From positions 606,566 to 670,565 of the forward strand of contig JAQGOL010000030.1 in NCBI GenBank assembly GCA_028293625.1: a stretch of 64,000 nt of DNA. Reading direction: 5' to 3'. This DNA comes from Chthoniobacteraceae bacterium (GTDB taxonomy: Bacteria > Verrucomicrobiota > Verrucomicrobiia > Chthoniobacterales > Chthoniobacteraceae). The translations under genes and the position numbers were made by a program. The notes under the pieces are model-generated. The model was given only the letters and a program-made list of their open reading frames with translations, was not told the DNA's origin and made no database searches. This document shows, one piece after another, positions 46,787 to 55,781 of this stretch. Each line of letters opens with the position of its first letter. Position 1 is the first letter of the stretch.

Positions 46787-47485
46787 TCACAGAGGCATTT
46801 TCTCTTCTTCAATGAGGATGCGCGGACCGTAAAATCGCGGCTTCGTCCCAAGGAGATAGACATCGAGGCACGCCTTTAAGCGCGAGCCCCATTCGCGGAC
46901 ACGCGTTTTAACCGAGCGTCTCCACGAGATCGGTTTGGAGGCGAAGCCGACCGCGTCGATTCCATAGACGCGGGCGAGAAAAAGAGCGCGCGCCTGATGA
47001 AAATTATCGGTGACAATCGTGATTTTTTTCAACCCAAAGACGGCGCGCGCCCGTGCAATGGAATCGAGGGTGCGAAAACCGGCCGCATCGATGACAAGCG
47101 CCTTTCCTGGCACCCCGCGGGCAATCAGCGCGGCGCGCATGGCTGCCGGTTCGTCATAATTCCTGCGCCGATTATCGCCGCTAAGAAGCAGATGTTGCAC
47201 CTTGCCAGCCTTATACAGGCGGGCAGCGGTATCCATGCGGCCCTCGAAAAATTGGTTTACGCGGGTGCCAATCGTTGGGGAAGTGCCAAGGACGAGCCCT
47301 ACTTTGTTAACGGGCAACTGGTTGAAATCGTGCTCCAGGCATCCGGCACCGCGCACGATCACCCAGAGATTGGAGGCAACAAGCAATCCGCCGCATAAGA
47401 CCACCAGCAGCAGGACGATACGCCCGATTACCTGAAGCCGACGTCGAACCGGGGGCGCACCGTCGATACTCTCGGGCACGCTCAT
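46787..47485 (-). CDS. sanA: SanA-like DUF218 membrane protein
   Basis: 232 residues. One N-terminal membrane helix (about 18-40). The DUF218 domain includes KVGLVLGTSPTIGTRVNQFFE, LLLSGDNRRRNYDEPAAM, AAGFRTLDSIARARAVFG and IVTDNFHQARALFLAR, the order found in E. coli SanA, which supports the vancomycin barrier at high temperature. It starts immediately after the acyltransferase stop with no gap. A second, distinct DUF218 gene lies downstream, so the cell has two variants in one operon. Confidence 0.88.
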   Translation of the reverse strand: MSVPESIDGAPPVRRRLQVIGRIVLLLVVLCGGLLVASNLWVIVRGAGCLEHDFNQLPVNKVGLVLGTSPTIGTRVNQFFEGRMDTAARLYKAGKVQHLLLSGDNRRRNYDEPAAMRAALIARGVPGKALVIDAAGFRTLDSIARARAVFGLKKITIVTDNFHQARALFLARVYGIDAVGFASKPISWRRSVKTRVREWGSRLKACLDVYLLGTKPRFYGPRILIEEEKMPL

Positions 47486-48628
47486 TTAGGAAACCAGCGC
47501 CTCGGCGGCTCCATTCGGCTTGGGCACGGTAGAACGATCACGCGAACGCGCCCATCGCAGCACGGGAGCTTCAATTAAATACCAGCTGGCTACACCGGCC
47601 AGGCAGGAAAGCAGAATGGAAAAAGTGATAAACAGGCCGACGCCAAGGCCGGGCAATCCCTGTGGAAACAGTCCAGGGAGTGCAAGGCATTGCTGGATGG
47701 GGAATGCATAAATGTAGATCCCGTACGAAAAATCGCCCCATCGCTCCATCCTTTTAAAGGGGAGATTAAATGCCAGGGCAAAGACGATGTACGGGAGAAA
47801 GAAGGGCCATGTATAAGAAAAGCCTTTCAGGAAAAGCGTGCCGCAAAGCCCCAGCAGCGCACCACCAAAGAGCCACCCATTCCACTTCACACGCTCGCGG
47901 AACTGGAAAAAAACCATGCCGGCTGCAAAGCCGAGGAAGGCTGAGCGTACGATCGGACTATTGAGCATCTGCACCTGTCCTTCTCCCAAAGGAAGAAGCA
48001 GCTTCATGAACGCGGCCGGATTCGCCGTGGCAAATACGTGCGCTGCATACACAGCGGCAAATACCAAAACGCTTGCAAAGCGATGCCGCAGCCCATGACA
48101 AAGCGCCAGCAGCGCGAGGCAAAGATAACAAAACGCCTCCGGGCCAAGCGACCAGAGTGACCCATTGACCGCCACATTTCCGGGGTTTTTTGTGAATACA
48201 AACGAGATCTTATACTGCTCGATAAAAAGGAACGCGTTCCTGGTCAGATACGAGACCGCCGAATCCGGCTCCAGAACGAAGCAATCCCAATACTCTGCCA
48301 CCCCCGGATAGGTCCATTGAATCACTGCGGGGACCAAAACGAACACCGTCAATAATTGCACCGCAATAAAGCCGGGTAAAATACGGGCACACCGGTTGAA
48401 GGCGAAACGCCGGATCGGCAGGCGCAAGGCGGAAGCGGTAATCAGATAACCACTGACAATGAAAAAGCAGATGACTCCCAGAGAGCCAAGATCCGTCTGC
48501 CCATGGCTGGCACGTTGCAACGGATCGAGTCCGAAACGCCCGAGAGCAAAAGAATGGGCGACTACGACTGACAACGCGAAAATCAGCCGCAGGAAGGTAA
48601 AACTGTTATCGCGTTCAACCCGTTCCAT
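47486..48628 (-). CDS. Acyltransferase family 3 membrane protein
   Basis: 380 residues with about ten membrane helices. The N-terminal pattern FTFLRLIFALSVVVAHSFALG holds the Arg14-x10-His25 motif of acyltransferase-3 (OafA/NodX/OatA) enzymes, which transfer acyl groups onto extracytoplasmic sugars. The acceptor is unknown; peptidoglycan, O-antigen or a polysaccharide are all possible. It ends flush against sanA and starts 15 bp after the aminotransferase stop. Confidence 0.9.
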   Translation of the reverse strand: MERVERDNSFTFLRLIFALSVVVAHSFALGRFGLDPLQRASHGQTDLGSLGVICFFIVSGYLITASALRLPIRRFAFNRCARILPGFIAVQLLTVFVLVPAVIQWTYPGVAEYWDCFVLEPDSAVSYLTRNAFLFIEQYKISFVFTKNPGNVAVNGSLWSLGPEAFCYLCLALLALCHGLRHRFASVLVFAAVYAAHVFATANPAAFMKLLLPLGEGQVQMLNSPIVRSAFLGFAAGMVFFQFRERVKWNGWLFGGALLGLCGTLFLKGFSYTWPFFLPYIVFALAFNLPFKRMERWGDFSYGIYIYAFPIQQCLALPGLFPQGLPGLGVGLFITFSILLSCLAGVASWYLIEAPVLRWARSRDRSTVPKPNGAAEALVS

Positions 48629-48643
48629 TGAAAAGGCGGGCGT

Positions 48644-49717
48644 TTACTGCGGAAGCGAGTCGTCCAGAGCGGCGATCAGTTCCCCGATCGTTTCGCGGGT
48701 TTCATCGCCCATGTTGGAAATGCGGAAGGTCTTGCCCTTGAGCTTGCCGTAGCCACCGTCGATGAGAATGCCGTGGCGCTCCTTGAGGTTTTTCACAAAC
48801 TCGGCAACGTCGATATTGCGGTTATTGGCCACGCACGTCAGCGATTTGGAACGGAAGCCTTCCGGCGCGAAAAACTCAAATCCATTGCGGAGCGCCCAGC
48901 TGCCTACCATTTCATTAAGCTCGGCATGCCGGGCGTGCCGGTTGGCGATACCTTCGTTGAAAATATCTTCCAGCTTCGAGCGAAGCGCATAGATGTGCGA
49001 GATGCTCGGCGTGCTCGGCGTCATGTCCTCGGCCTGATTTTTTTTGAATTCGATGAAATCAAAGTAATAGCCGCGTCCTTTGACTTGTTCGGCGCGGGCA
49101 AATGCTTTTTCGCTCGCGCTGAAAAGGGCGAGTCCCGGCGGCATCGCGAGCGCTTTTTGCGAACCGGTCAGGAGCACGTCGATGCCAAGTTCATCCATTG
49201 GAAGGGGCACCACGGAGAACGAGGAGACACTGTCGACCACCAGCAGCACTTCAGGAAACTCACGCATCACCTCACAAATCTCGCCAATCGGCGACATCAC
49301 ACCGGTGGAAGTTTCATTATGAATAACCGTGATGGCCTCAAATCCGCCCTGGGAAAGTTTTTCGCGGATCTGTTCGCCCCGGATCGGCTGGCCCCATTCC
49401 ACCTGAAGCGACTCGGCCTGTTTTCCGCATTTTTTGGAAACATCGAGCCATTTGTCCGAGAAGGCGCCGCACATGCAATTGAGCACCTTGCCGCTGCCGA
49501 CCAGGTTACGCACTGCCCCCTCCATCACGCCCCATGCGGACGAGGTGGAAAGAAATACAGGCTGAGCGGTTCCAAAAAGCTCTTTGAGTTGCGGTTGGAT
49601 GCCCCCGTAAAGCTTCTTAAAATCGCCGCTGCGATGACCGATCATTGGCGAGCACATCGCGCGGAATGTTTTTTCGGAAACTTGAATGGGACCAGGGATG
49701 TAGAGCTTCGAAGCCAT
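48644..49717 (-). CDS. Class V PLP aminotransferase (alanine-glyoxylate / serine-pyruvate type)
   Basis: 357 residues. IPGPIQVSEKTFRAMCSPMIGHRS is the standard N-terminus of this group. Asp162 in LLVVDSVSSF binds the pyridine nitrogen and Lys188 in LLTGSQKALAMPPGLA is the Schiff-base lysine. The family includes alanine-glyoxylate and serine-pyruvate aminotransferases and the PucG-like enzymes; the exact substrate cannot be told. It starts 93 bp after the TPR gene and ends 15 bp before the acyltransferase. Confidence 0.9.
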   Translation of the reverse strand: MASKLYIPGPIQVSEKTFRAMCSPMIGHRSGDFKKLYGGIQPQLKELFGTAQPVFLSTSSAWGVMEGAVRNLVGSGKVLNCMCGAFSDKWLDVSKKCGKQAESLQVEWGQPIRGEQIREKLSQGGFEAITVIHNETSTGVMSPIGEICEVMREFPEVLLVVDSVSSFSVVPLPMDELGIDVLLTGSQKALAMPPGLALFSASEKAFARAEQVKGRGYYFDFIEFKKNQAEDMTPSTPSISHIYALRSKLEDIFNEGIANRHARHAELNEMVGSWALRNGFEFFAPEGFRSKSLTCVANNRNIDVAEFVKNLKERHGILIDGGYGKLKGKTFRISNMGDETRETIGELIAALDDSLPQ

Positions 49718-49810
49718 GAATGGAGTGGGATAATTGTGGGCTCTCCGCCCGATACGCAGCGAAAAGAACCGCGGGTCTTAATTCAAAAATTCAAAAGCAT
49801 AAATCACAAA

Positions 49811-52342
49811 CTACTCCTCCCAGAGAAGGAAATGCTCGAGACGAAGCCGTTTCATATCGCTTTTGGCCTTCGCGGCACCCGGCCCTTCCAGCTTCGACAT
49901 CTTCTCGTAAATACCGGCGGCCGATTTCCATTGTCCCTGGGCTTCAAAGATTCGCGCCGCGTCAGAACCCGCTTTGTAAAACCAAAGAAATTCGCGGTCG
50001 GCCGGCGTCGTCGCTGCCAGCACGTCGTAATAGGAGGCGAGCGCTTCCTGGATCTGCCCCAGGAGTTCATACGCTTTTGCCTTTTTATATAATGCCTGAT
50101 TACGCCATAGCGCCGGCACTTTTGGCAGCATGGCAAACTGCCCGAAAACCGCCGCCGCAGCCCCCAGGTATTCGGCTTCCCGCGGATCAGGCGGCTCTTT
50201 ATGGGCACCGAGCGCAAGCAGGCTGGTCCCTTTTCCCATCAATGCGGCAAAACCAAGTTCCGAATCAAACGCGGCCGGTTCATTTAAAATGATGTCGTAA
50301 AGTTTGATTGCCTCGCTCTCCTTGCCAAGCCGGCTCTGGACGATCGCCTGCTGATGCCGGGCATAAAGTTTAAGCGGTCCATCGCGCTGAATCACTTCCA
50401 CAAAAAGCGCGAGCGCGCGGTCTTCTGATCCGGTGTTGATGCTCTGCATGGCAGCCTGTCCGGCCAGATACAACGCGCTCTCCACATATGGACTTGATGG
50501 ACTTTGCCGCGCCATGTTCACCAATTGCGTCTCGGCATTGGCGAAATCTTTTTGCCGGAAATAAACCTCGCCCAATTTCATGCAGACCTCGGGCAGCAAC
50601 GGCGAATCGGCGCGCTGGCGGATAAATTGAAGCGCCAACTCGATCACTGCCTCGTCACGGCGGGGCGTTTGCCCATCGGCAAGGAAGATCGCCAGCACGC
50701 GGGATTGATCGTCTATCTCAGCGGAGGCGCCCGGCTGGTTGACCACTTTGCGGTAATTCTCCTCAAAGGCAGGGTCATTCGTTTGCATGGCAAACTCCGC
50801 AACCGCCAGCCGTGCCTCCGCCGCGCGGGCGTGCCGCGGGAAATTGCGCAAAAAAATCTGGAGCGATTCCCGGGCGCGTGAATCTCCCACGCGAGCCTGG
50901 AGCAATCCCTGCTCAAGAAGGAGCTCGCTGCGCAATGGGCTCTGCGGAAATTGCGCGCTCAGCTCCCGGAAATGCTCGGAAAAACGCGCCGGATTGCGCT
51001 GGTTGAGCGCGGCAAGCGCCCCGTTGTAAAGGGCAGTTTCCTTCAGCTTTGGCGAGCGGCGCGCCACGATATCGAACAGGTTTGCCGCAAGCAGATATTC
51101 GCCCGCCTGATAATGCACCAAACCGGTCTGAAGCTCGATCTGAGCGCGCGATTCGCCGTTTTTAACTTCGCGTTCCGCCGATTCCAACGCTGCCACGCTT
51201 TTGGCAAACTCCCCTTTTTTCAAAAGCAATTCCGCCTGCGTTTGGTAGACTTGGATCAGCCACGGATCCGCCGGCAGCGGCAAGGGATCCTGCGGATGAT
51301 CTTTGACAAATGCTTTCCAGTTCTGAACGAACACTTCCAGGGTGCGCGATGCTTTCTCCAGCTTGTTTGCCCGCATCTGAAGACGCGCGAGGTAAAATCG
51401 CGCCATGAATGCGCGCGCCTCAGGCGGCTTTTGCGCAAGCGCCCGCAGTTCGCTCTCCGAGGCGTCGTCTTCGCGGGAATAGACATCGTCAAGCCGCCGG
51501 AATACCTGCCCGAGATGGCTGCTGTTGGGGTTGTGCCCAAGAAAATTTTCCAGGATGCCATCAGCCGTCTCGTATCCCTGCATGATGATGGTCGCGTCCG
51601 TCATGCCGAACATCGCGGCCACCTGCATGTTCTCTGTCAGGTGCTTGGAGTCGCGCAGGATTTCCCGGAACATCACCAGCGCCGGCGCCGGTTGTTCCTC
51701 CAACAGGAGGGCGCGCCCTTCGATATACTTTTTCCACTTCACATCCTCGTCGCGCACCGCCTCGGCAAGGGCGAGCGCGGCCTGCGCCTTTTTCCCATCG
51801 CCCGCTTCGGCATAAAGACTTGCCAGCCGCAGCCGGGCGGCAACCGGGGCTTCATTCACCAGCCCTTCCAGCAACGCGATGGCTTTGACAGGCTTGCCCG
51901 TCGCATTCAACCCTTCGACTTCACCCAAGCGCGCGGCCATCGGCGCCAAGGGAGCCGCCGCGAGCGCGGAATAAATCGGCAGCGCCTCGGTCCAGCGATT
52001 GTCCGCGGCGAGAATGCCGGCCCGCAACAGCAGCGCCTCAACATCGAGGTTCTTCACCAGCGGCTCAATCGCTGTGAGCGCTTCCGCATTCTGACCGGCG
52101 GCAAAGAGTGCTTCTCCCAATTTGCGCACCGCCTCGGCACGATCGGTCTCAGAGAGGTCTTTAAAAGAAAGGAAGGCGGTCAGTTTGTGGATCGCCACCT
52201 GGGGAATCGCTTCCTCAAGCGCCTCGCCGGCTTGTTCAAGCAATGCCCGATCCGCTCCAAAAAGCAGCCCCGGACATACAAACAAAGCCGGGGCCAGCTT
52301 CCTGATTCCCAAAAAAAGTGATCGTGCGCTTAACAAAATCAT
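49811..52342 (-). CDS. Large TPR-repeat exported protein
   Basis: 843 residues from the ATG at 52342. A signal-like hydrophobic segment (ALFVCPGLLFGA) lies at about 18-30. The rest is alpha-helical with many tetratricopeptide-like units, such as AEALTAIEPLVKNLDVEALLLR, AKSVAALESAEREVKNGESRA and WRNQALYKKAKAYELLGQIQ. TPR scaffolds bind partner proteins; no catalytic motif is seen. It ends 93 bp before the aminotransferase start and begins 16 bp after uvrA, so it is part of the same run. Confidence 0.88.
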   Translation of the reverse strand: MILLSARSLFLGIRKLAPALFVCPGLLFGADRALLEQAGEALEEAIPQVAIHKLTAFLSFKDLSETDRAEAVRKLGEALFAAGQNAEALTAIEPLVKNLDVEALLLRAGILAADNRWTEALPIYSALAAAPLAPMAARLGEVEGLNATGKPVKAIALLEGLVNEAPVAARLRLASLYAEAGDGKKAQAALALAEAVRDEDVKWKKYIEGRALLLEEQPAPALVMFREILRDSKHLTENMQVAAMFGMTDATIIMQGYETADGILENFLGHNPNSSHLGQVFRRLDDVYSREDDASESELRALAQKPPEARAFMARFYLARLQMRANKLEKASRTLEVFVQNWKAFVKDHPQDPLPLPADPWLIQVYQTQAELLLKKGEFAKSVAALESAEREVKNGESRAQIELQTGLVHYQAGEYLLAANLFDIVARRSPKLKETALYNGALAALNQRNPARFSEHFRELSAQFPQSPLRSELLLEQGLLQARVGDSRARESLQIFLRNFPRHARAAEARLAVAEFAMQTNDPAFEENYRKVVNQPGASAEIDDQSRVLAIFLADGQTPRRDEAVIELALQFIRQRADSPLLPEVCMKLGEVYFRQKDFANAETQLVNMARQSPSSPYVESALYLAGQAAMQSINTGSEDRALALFVEVIQRDGPLKLYARHQQAIVQSRLGKESEAIKLYDIILNEPAAFDSELGFAALMGKGTSLLALGAHKEPPDPREAEYLGAAAAVFGQFAMLPKVPALWRNQALYKKAKAYELLGQIQEALASYYDVLAATTPADREFLWFYKAGSDAARIFEAQGQWKSAAGIYEKMSKLEGPGAAKAKSDMKRLRLEHFLLWEE

Positions 52343-52358
52343 GGCGTATGCGCGGCAC

Positions 52359-55322
52359 TCATAACATGCGGCGCAAATATTGCCCCGTATAGCTTTGCTC
52401 AATTACCGAGACGGTTTCCGGTGTTCCCTGCGCGATGATCGTGCCGCCACCCGAGCCCCCTTCCGGCCCAAGGTCAATCACCCAATCCGCGCACTTAATC
52501 ACCTCCAGGTTGTGCTCGATAATAAGAAGGGTATTGCCGGCGTCCCGCAGCTTGAGAAGCACTTCAAGGAGCTTGTGGATGTCCGCATGGTGAAGTCCCG
52601 TGGTCGGTTCATCCAGGATGTAAAGCGTGCGTCCGGTCGCTTTTTTAGCGAGCTCAGCCGCCAGTTTGATCCGTTGCGCTTCGCCGCCGGAAAGCGTGGT
52701 GGCGGATTGACCCAGCCGCACATAACCGAGCCCAACATCCTCCAGGGCAAGCAGCTTGTCGGATACCTGCGGCACATTGCGGAAAAACCGCGCCGCTTCA
52801 TCGACAGTCATGTCGAGCAGATCGGCAATGTTTTTCCCCTTGTAAGTGATTTCAAGGGTTTCGCGGTTATAACGCCGGCCCCGGCATACCTCGCACTCGA
52901 CATAGACGTCGGCCAGGAAATGCATCTCGATCTTTTTCATCCCATCGCCTTCGCACGCTTCGCAACGCCCCCCTTTGACGTTAAAACTAAAGCGGCCAGC
53001 CTCATATCCACGGATTCGCGAGGCAGGCAGTCCCGCGAAAAGCTCGCGGATCGGCGCAAATGCCGCCGTGTAAGTGGCCGGATTGGAACGCGGCGTGCGC
53101 CCAATCGGCGTCTGGTCGATCACGATCGCCTTGTCGATCTGTTCAAGCCCCAAAATTCGCTCGTGTTTTCCCGGCTTCTCTTTGTTCCGGTAAAAATAGC
53201 GAAAAAGCGCGCGGCGCACGATGTCGTCAACCAGGGTCGACTTTCCGCTGCCCGACACGCCGGTCACGCAAGTCAGGCAGCCAAGCGGAAATTCAGCGGT
53301 CACATCGCGCAGATTATTTTCCGTCGCGCCAACCACGGTCAGCCAGCCGGGACGCGTTTTGGAAGGTTTGCCCGCAGGCGCCTTCGCGGCCTTACGCGTT
53401 GCGGCCGATTCCCCGTTTTCAGGCGCCACAAATTGCGGTTCGTGCCGATGTTTTGGAACCGGAATCCGGGCCCGGCCGCTCAGATACTGGCCCGTGAGCG
53501 AGTTTTCCGTTTCAAGGATATCTTTTAAAGTCCCCTGCGCCACGATCTGGCCTCCGCGCACCCCCGCGCCCGGACCGAGATCGATAATGTGGTCAGCCGC
53601 ACGGATGGTGTCTTCGTCATGCTCAACCACGATGACTGAATTCCCTAGATCGCGCAGGCGCCGCATGGTGCCAATGAGCCGGTCGTTGTCACGTTGATGC
53701 AGGCCGATGCTTGGTTCATCGAGCACGTAAAGGCAACCGGCGAGCCCCGAACCTATCTGCGTCGCCAGCCGGATGCGTTGGGCTTCGCCACCGGAAAGCG
53801 AACCGCTCTCCCGATCCAAGCTCAAGTACCCAAGCCCGACTTCGACCAGAAACGAAAGCCGGTTGCTCAGCTCGCGGCGCACTTCCGTGGTGATGAAAAG
53901 CTGCTGCGCATTGAATTCCAGCCCGTCCACAAACGCTTTGGCCGCCTCAATCGTCAGCGTGCAAAATTCGTGAATATTAAGGGCCTGCGAGCCGGCTGCC
54001 GGTTTCTCCTCCCGCTTCCTGCAGTCACCTTGCACCGTGATTCCCAGGATCTCCGGCTTCAGGCGCGCCCCCTGGCATGCACTGCACGTCCGCCGGCTCA
54101 TGTATTGGCGGATGCGCTGCCTCGAGAATTCACTCTCGGTGGTCTCATACAAATGCTGAAGCTGGCGCACGAGTCCTTCAAACGGCTTTTCAACCTTGCC
54201 CGCCTTGCCTTCTTCTGAAACCGCCAGTGCGATCGGCTGATCTCCCGTGCCGAACATGAGCGCTTTTTCAAACGCTGCGGGGAGCTCCGAATACGGGACA
54301 TCCATCCTGACTTTAAATGTGCCGGCCAGCGCCGTGAGCATACCGGTGTAAAACTTCTGCATCCGCGGACTCGCCTTGGCCCATGGCGCCACCGCCCCCT
54401 CTTCCAGCGATTTTGACGGATCAGGAATCATTAACTCCGGATCGCATACCTGCTCGGTGCCGATTCCGTGGCATTCCGGGCACGCGCCAAAATGACTGTT
54501 AAAAGAAAAATGTTTGGGTGTGAGCGGCGGCAGGGTGTAGCCCGTGGCCGGGTTGCTGAAATCGGTGCTGAACGGAGTCTCACTCGATTGCTTCTCGTTC
54601 TGCCGCAGAACCACGATGCGGTTGCTCCCCCACTTAAGCGCCGTATCGACCGAGTCCGCCAGCCGGGTCCGGATTCCTTCCCGGATCACGAGCCGATCGA
54701 CTACGACCTCAATGACATGGGAGGCCCCTTTTTTTAATTTAATGGGCTGGGCGCCTCCCAACTCGACGATCTCGCCATCAACGCGCGCCCTGACAAATCC
54801 TTCGCGTTTGAGCTTTTCGAGCACATCCCTGAACTCGCCTACTTCACTTTGGATAATCGGGGCGAGCAATACGATGCGGCTTTCAACCGGCAGCTCAAGA
54901 ATCTGATCGACGATCTGTTGCGGGGTCAGTTTGAAGATCGCTTCGCCGGTGGCCGGATCGTGCGGCTGACCCACCGAGGAATAAAGGAGGCGCAAATAAT
55001 CGTAAATCTCAGTCGTGGTGGCGATAGTTGAGCGCGGACTCCCGCCCGAGGTGCGCTGTTCGATGGCGATCGCCGGCGAGAGACCTTCGATGAAATCAAC
55101 ATCTGGTTTCTGAAGTTTATCCAGAAACTGACGCGCGTATGCGGATAGACTTTCCACATAACGGCGTTGTCCCTCGGCATACAGGGTGTCAAAGGCAAGC
55201 GAGGACTTTCCGGAACCACTCATTCCCGTCATCACAACGAGCTTTTCCCGAGGGATTTCGAGGGTCAGGTTCTTTAGATTGTGCTGGCGTGCCCCGGTGA
55301 TTTTGATAGTTTGCGCAGGCAT
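52359..55322 (-). CDS. uvrA: Excinuclease ABC subunit A
   Basis: 987 residues from the ATG at 55322. UvrA finds bulky DNA damage and loads UvrB. Both ABC modules are complete: Walker A GMSGSGKSSLAFDTLY near 33-48 and GVSGSGKSTLVDDIV in the second half, with signatures SLSGGEAQRIRLATQIG and TLSGGEAQRIKLAAEL. The second C4 zinc site is intact (CEACEGDGMKKIE ... CEVCRGRRY). The first is not. Only ACPECHGIG (about 280-283) remains, while the place of the other CxxC, about 254-262, reads DFSNPATGYTLP. An extra segment (about DCRKREEKPAAG) follows CSACQGARLKPE. The start is divergent from the small gene at 55387. Confidence 0.97.
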   Translation of the reverse strand: MPAQTIKITGARQHNLKNLTLEIPREKLVVMTGMSGSGKSSLAFDTLYAEGQRRYVESLSAYARQFLDKLQKPDVDFIEGLSPAIAIEQRTSGGSPRSTIATTTEIYDYLRLLYSSVGQPHDPATGEAIFKLTPQQIVDQILELPVESRIVLLAPIIQSEVGEFRDVLEKLKREGFVRARVDGEIVELGGAQPIKLKKGASHVIEVVVDRLVIREGIRTRLADSVDTALKWGSNRIVVLRQNEKQSSETPFSTDFSNPATGYTLPPLTPKHFSFNSHFGACPECHGIGTEQVCDPELMIPDPSKSLEEGAVAPWAKASPRMQKFYTGMLTALAGTFKVRMDVPYSELPAAFEKALMFGTGDQPIALAVSEEGKAGKVEKPFEGLVRQLQHLYETTESEFSRQRIRQYMSRRTCSACQGARLKPEILGITVQGDCRKREEKPAAGSQALNIHEFCTLTIEAAKAFVDGLEFNAQQLFITTEVRRELSNRLSFLVEVGLGYLSLDRESGSLSGGEAQRIRLATQIGSGLAGCLYVLDEPSIGLHQRDNDRLIGTMRRLRDLGNSVIVVEHDEDTIRAADHIIDLGPGAGVRGGQIVAQGTLKDILETENSLTGQYLSGRARIPVPKHRHEPQFVAPENGESAATRKAAKAPAGKPSKTRPGWLTVVGATENNLRDVTAEFPLGCLTCVTGVSGSGKSTLVDDIVRRALFRYFYRNKEKPGKHERILGLEQIDKAIVIDQTPIGRTPRSNPATYTAAFAPIRELFAGLPASRIRGYEAGRFSFNVKGGRCEACEGDGMKKIEMHFLADVYVECEVCRGRRYNRETLEITYKGKNIADLLDMTVDEAARFFRNVPQVSDKLLALEDVGLGYVRLGQSATTLSGGEAQRIKLAAELAKKATGRTLYILDEPTTGLHHADIHKLLEVLLKLRDAGNTLLIIEHNLEVIKCADWVIDLGPEGGSGGGTIIAQGTPETVSVIEQSYTGQYLRRML

Positions 55323-55386
55323 TTTTCCCGAGGTGTCGAAGTTCGAACCAAAGCAGAACCAACCCATAGCCACCAGAGGTAATTCA

Positions 55387-55638
55387 ATGTCTGAACCCGC
55401 TTTCCAAATGACACGCGAAGAGCTTGAACTTCTCTTCAATCATTTCCGCGAGTTTAAGCACAATCTTAATAACACCCTCGCCGTGATCATGGCGCTCTCT
55501 GAATTGGCCCAACGCAACCCGGTCCATTACGAGAAACTGGCGAAAACGGTTCTTTCACGCGGACCAGACGTTGTTCAGCAGGTCAATGAAATGCAGGCGA
55601 TGCTCGGTGCAAAGCTCAAAGCCAGCGAGCCCGGCTAG
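55387..55638 (+). CDS. Small protein resembling a histidine-kinase dimerisation (DHp) helix pair
   Basis: 83 residues, MSEPAFQMTREELELLFNHF onward. The segment FREFKHNLNNTLAVIMALSE, with His25, looks like the H-box of histidine kinases (compare HDLNNxLAV-type boxes) on one long helix, followed by a second helix (YEKLAKTVLSRGPDVVQQVNE). There is no ATPase domain. A Shine-Dalgarno-like GAGGT precedes the ATG. It is divergent from uvrA with 64 bp between the starts. It could be a phosphotransfer protein or just a similar coiled coil. Confidence 0.72.
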   Translation: MSEPAFQMTREELELLFNHFREFKHNLNNTLAVIMALSELAQRNPVHYEKLAKTVLSRGPDVVQQVNEMQAMLGAKLKASEPG

Positions 55639-55781
55639 AATCGCAAGCGAAGGTTTTCCTTCAAAGGCAAGCGGACTAAGAAGGAGGCCCTTCCTGGGTG
55701 TTCTTGCAGTTCGCTCATGCCAAATCCAAGCTTCGAAAAATCCACGCGCTCGTCCGCCGCGCACTGCCTTGTTTAACGCGC

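Noticed and set aside
48773-52321. Long open frames on the plus strand opposite the aminotransferase and TPR genes
   Set aside because: They mirror conserved minus-strand genes and show no domain of their own.
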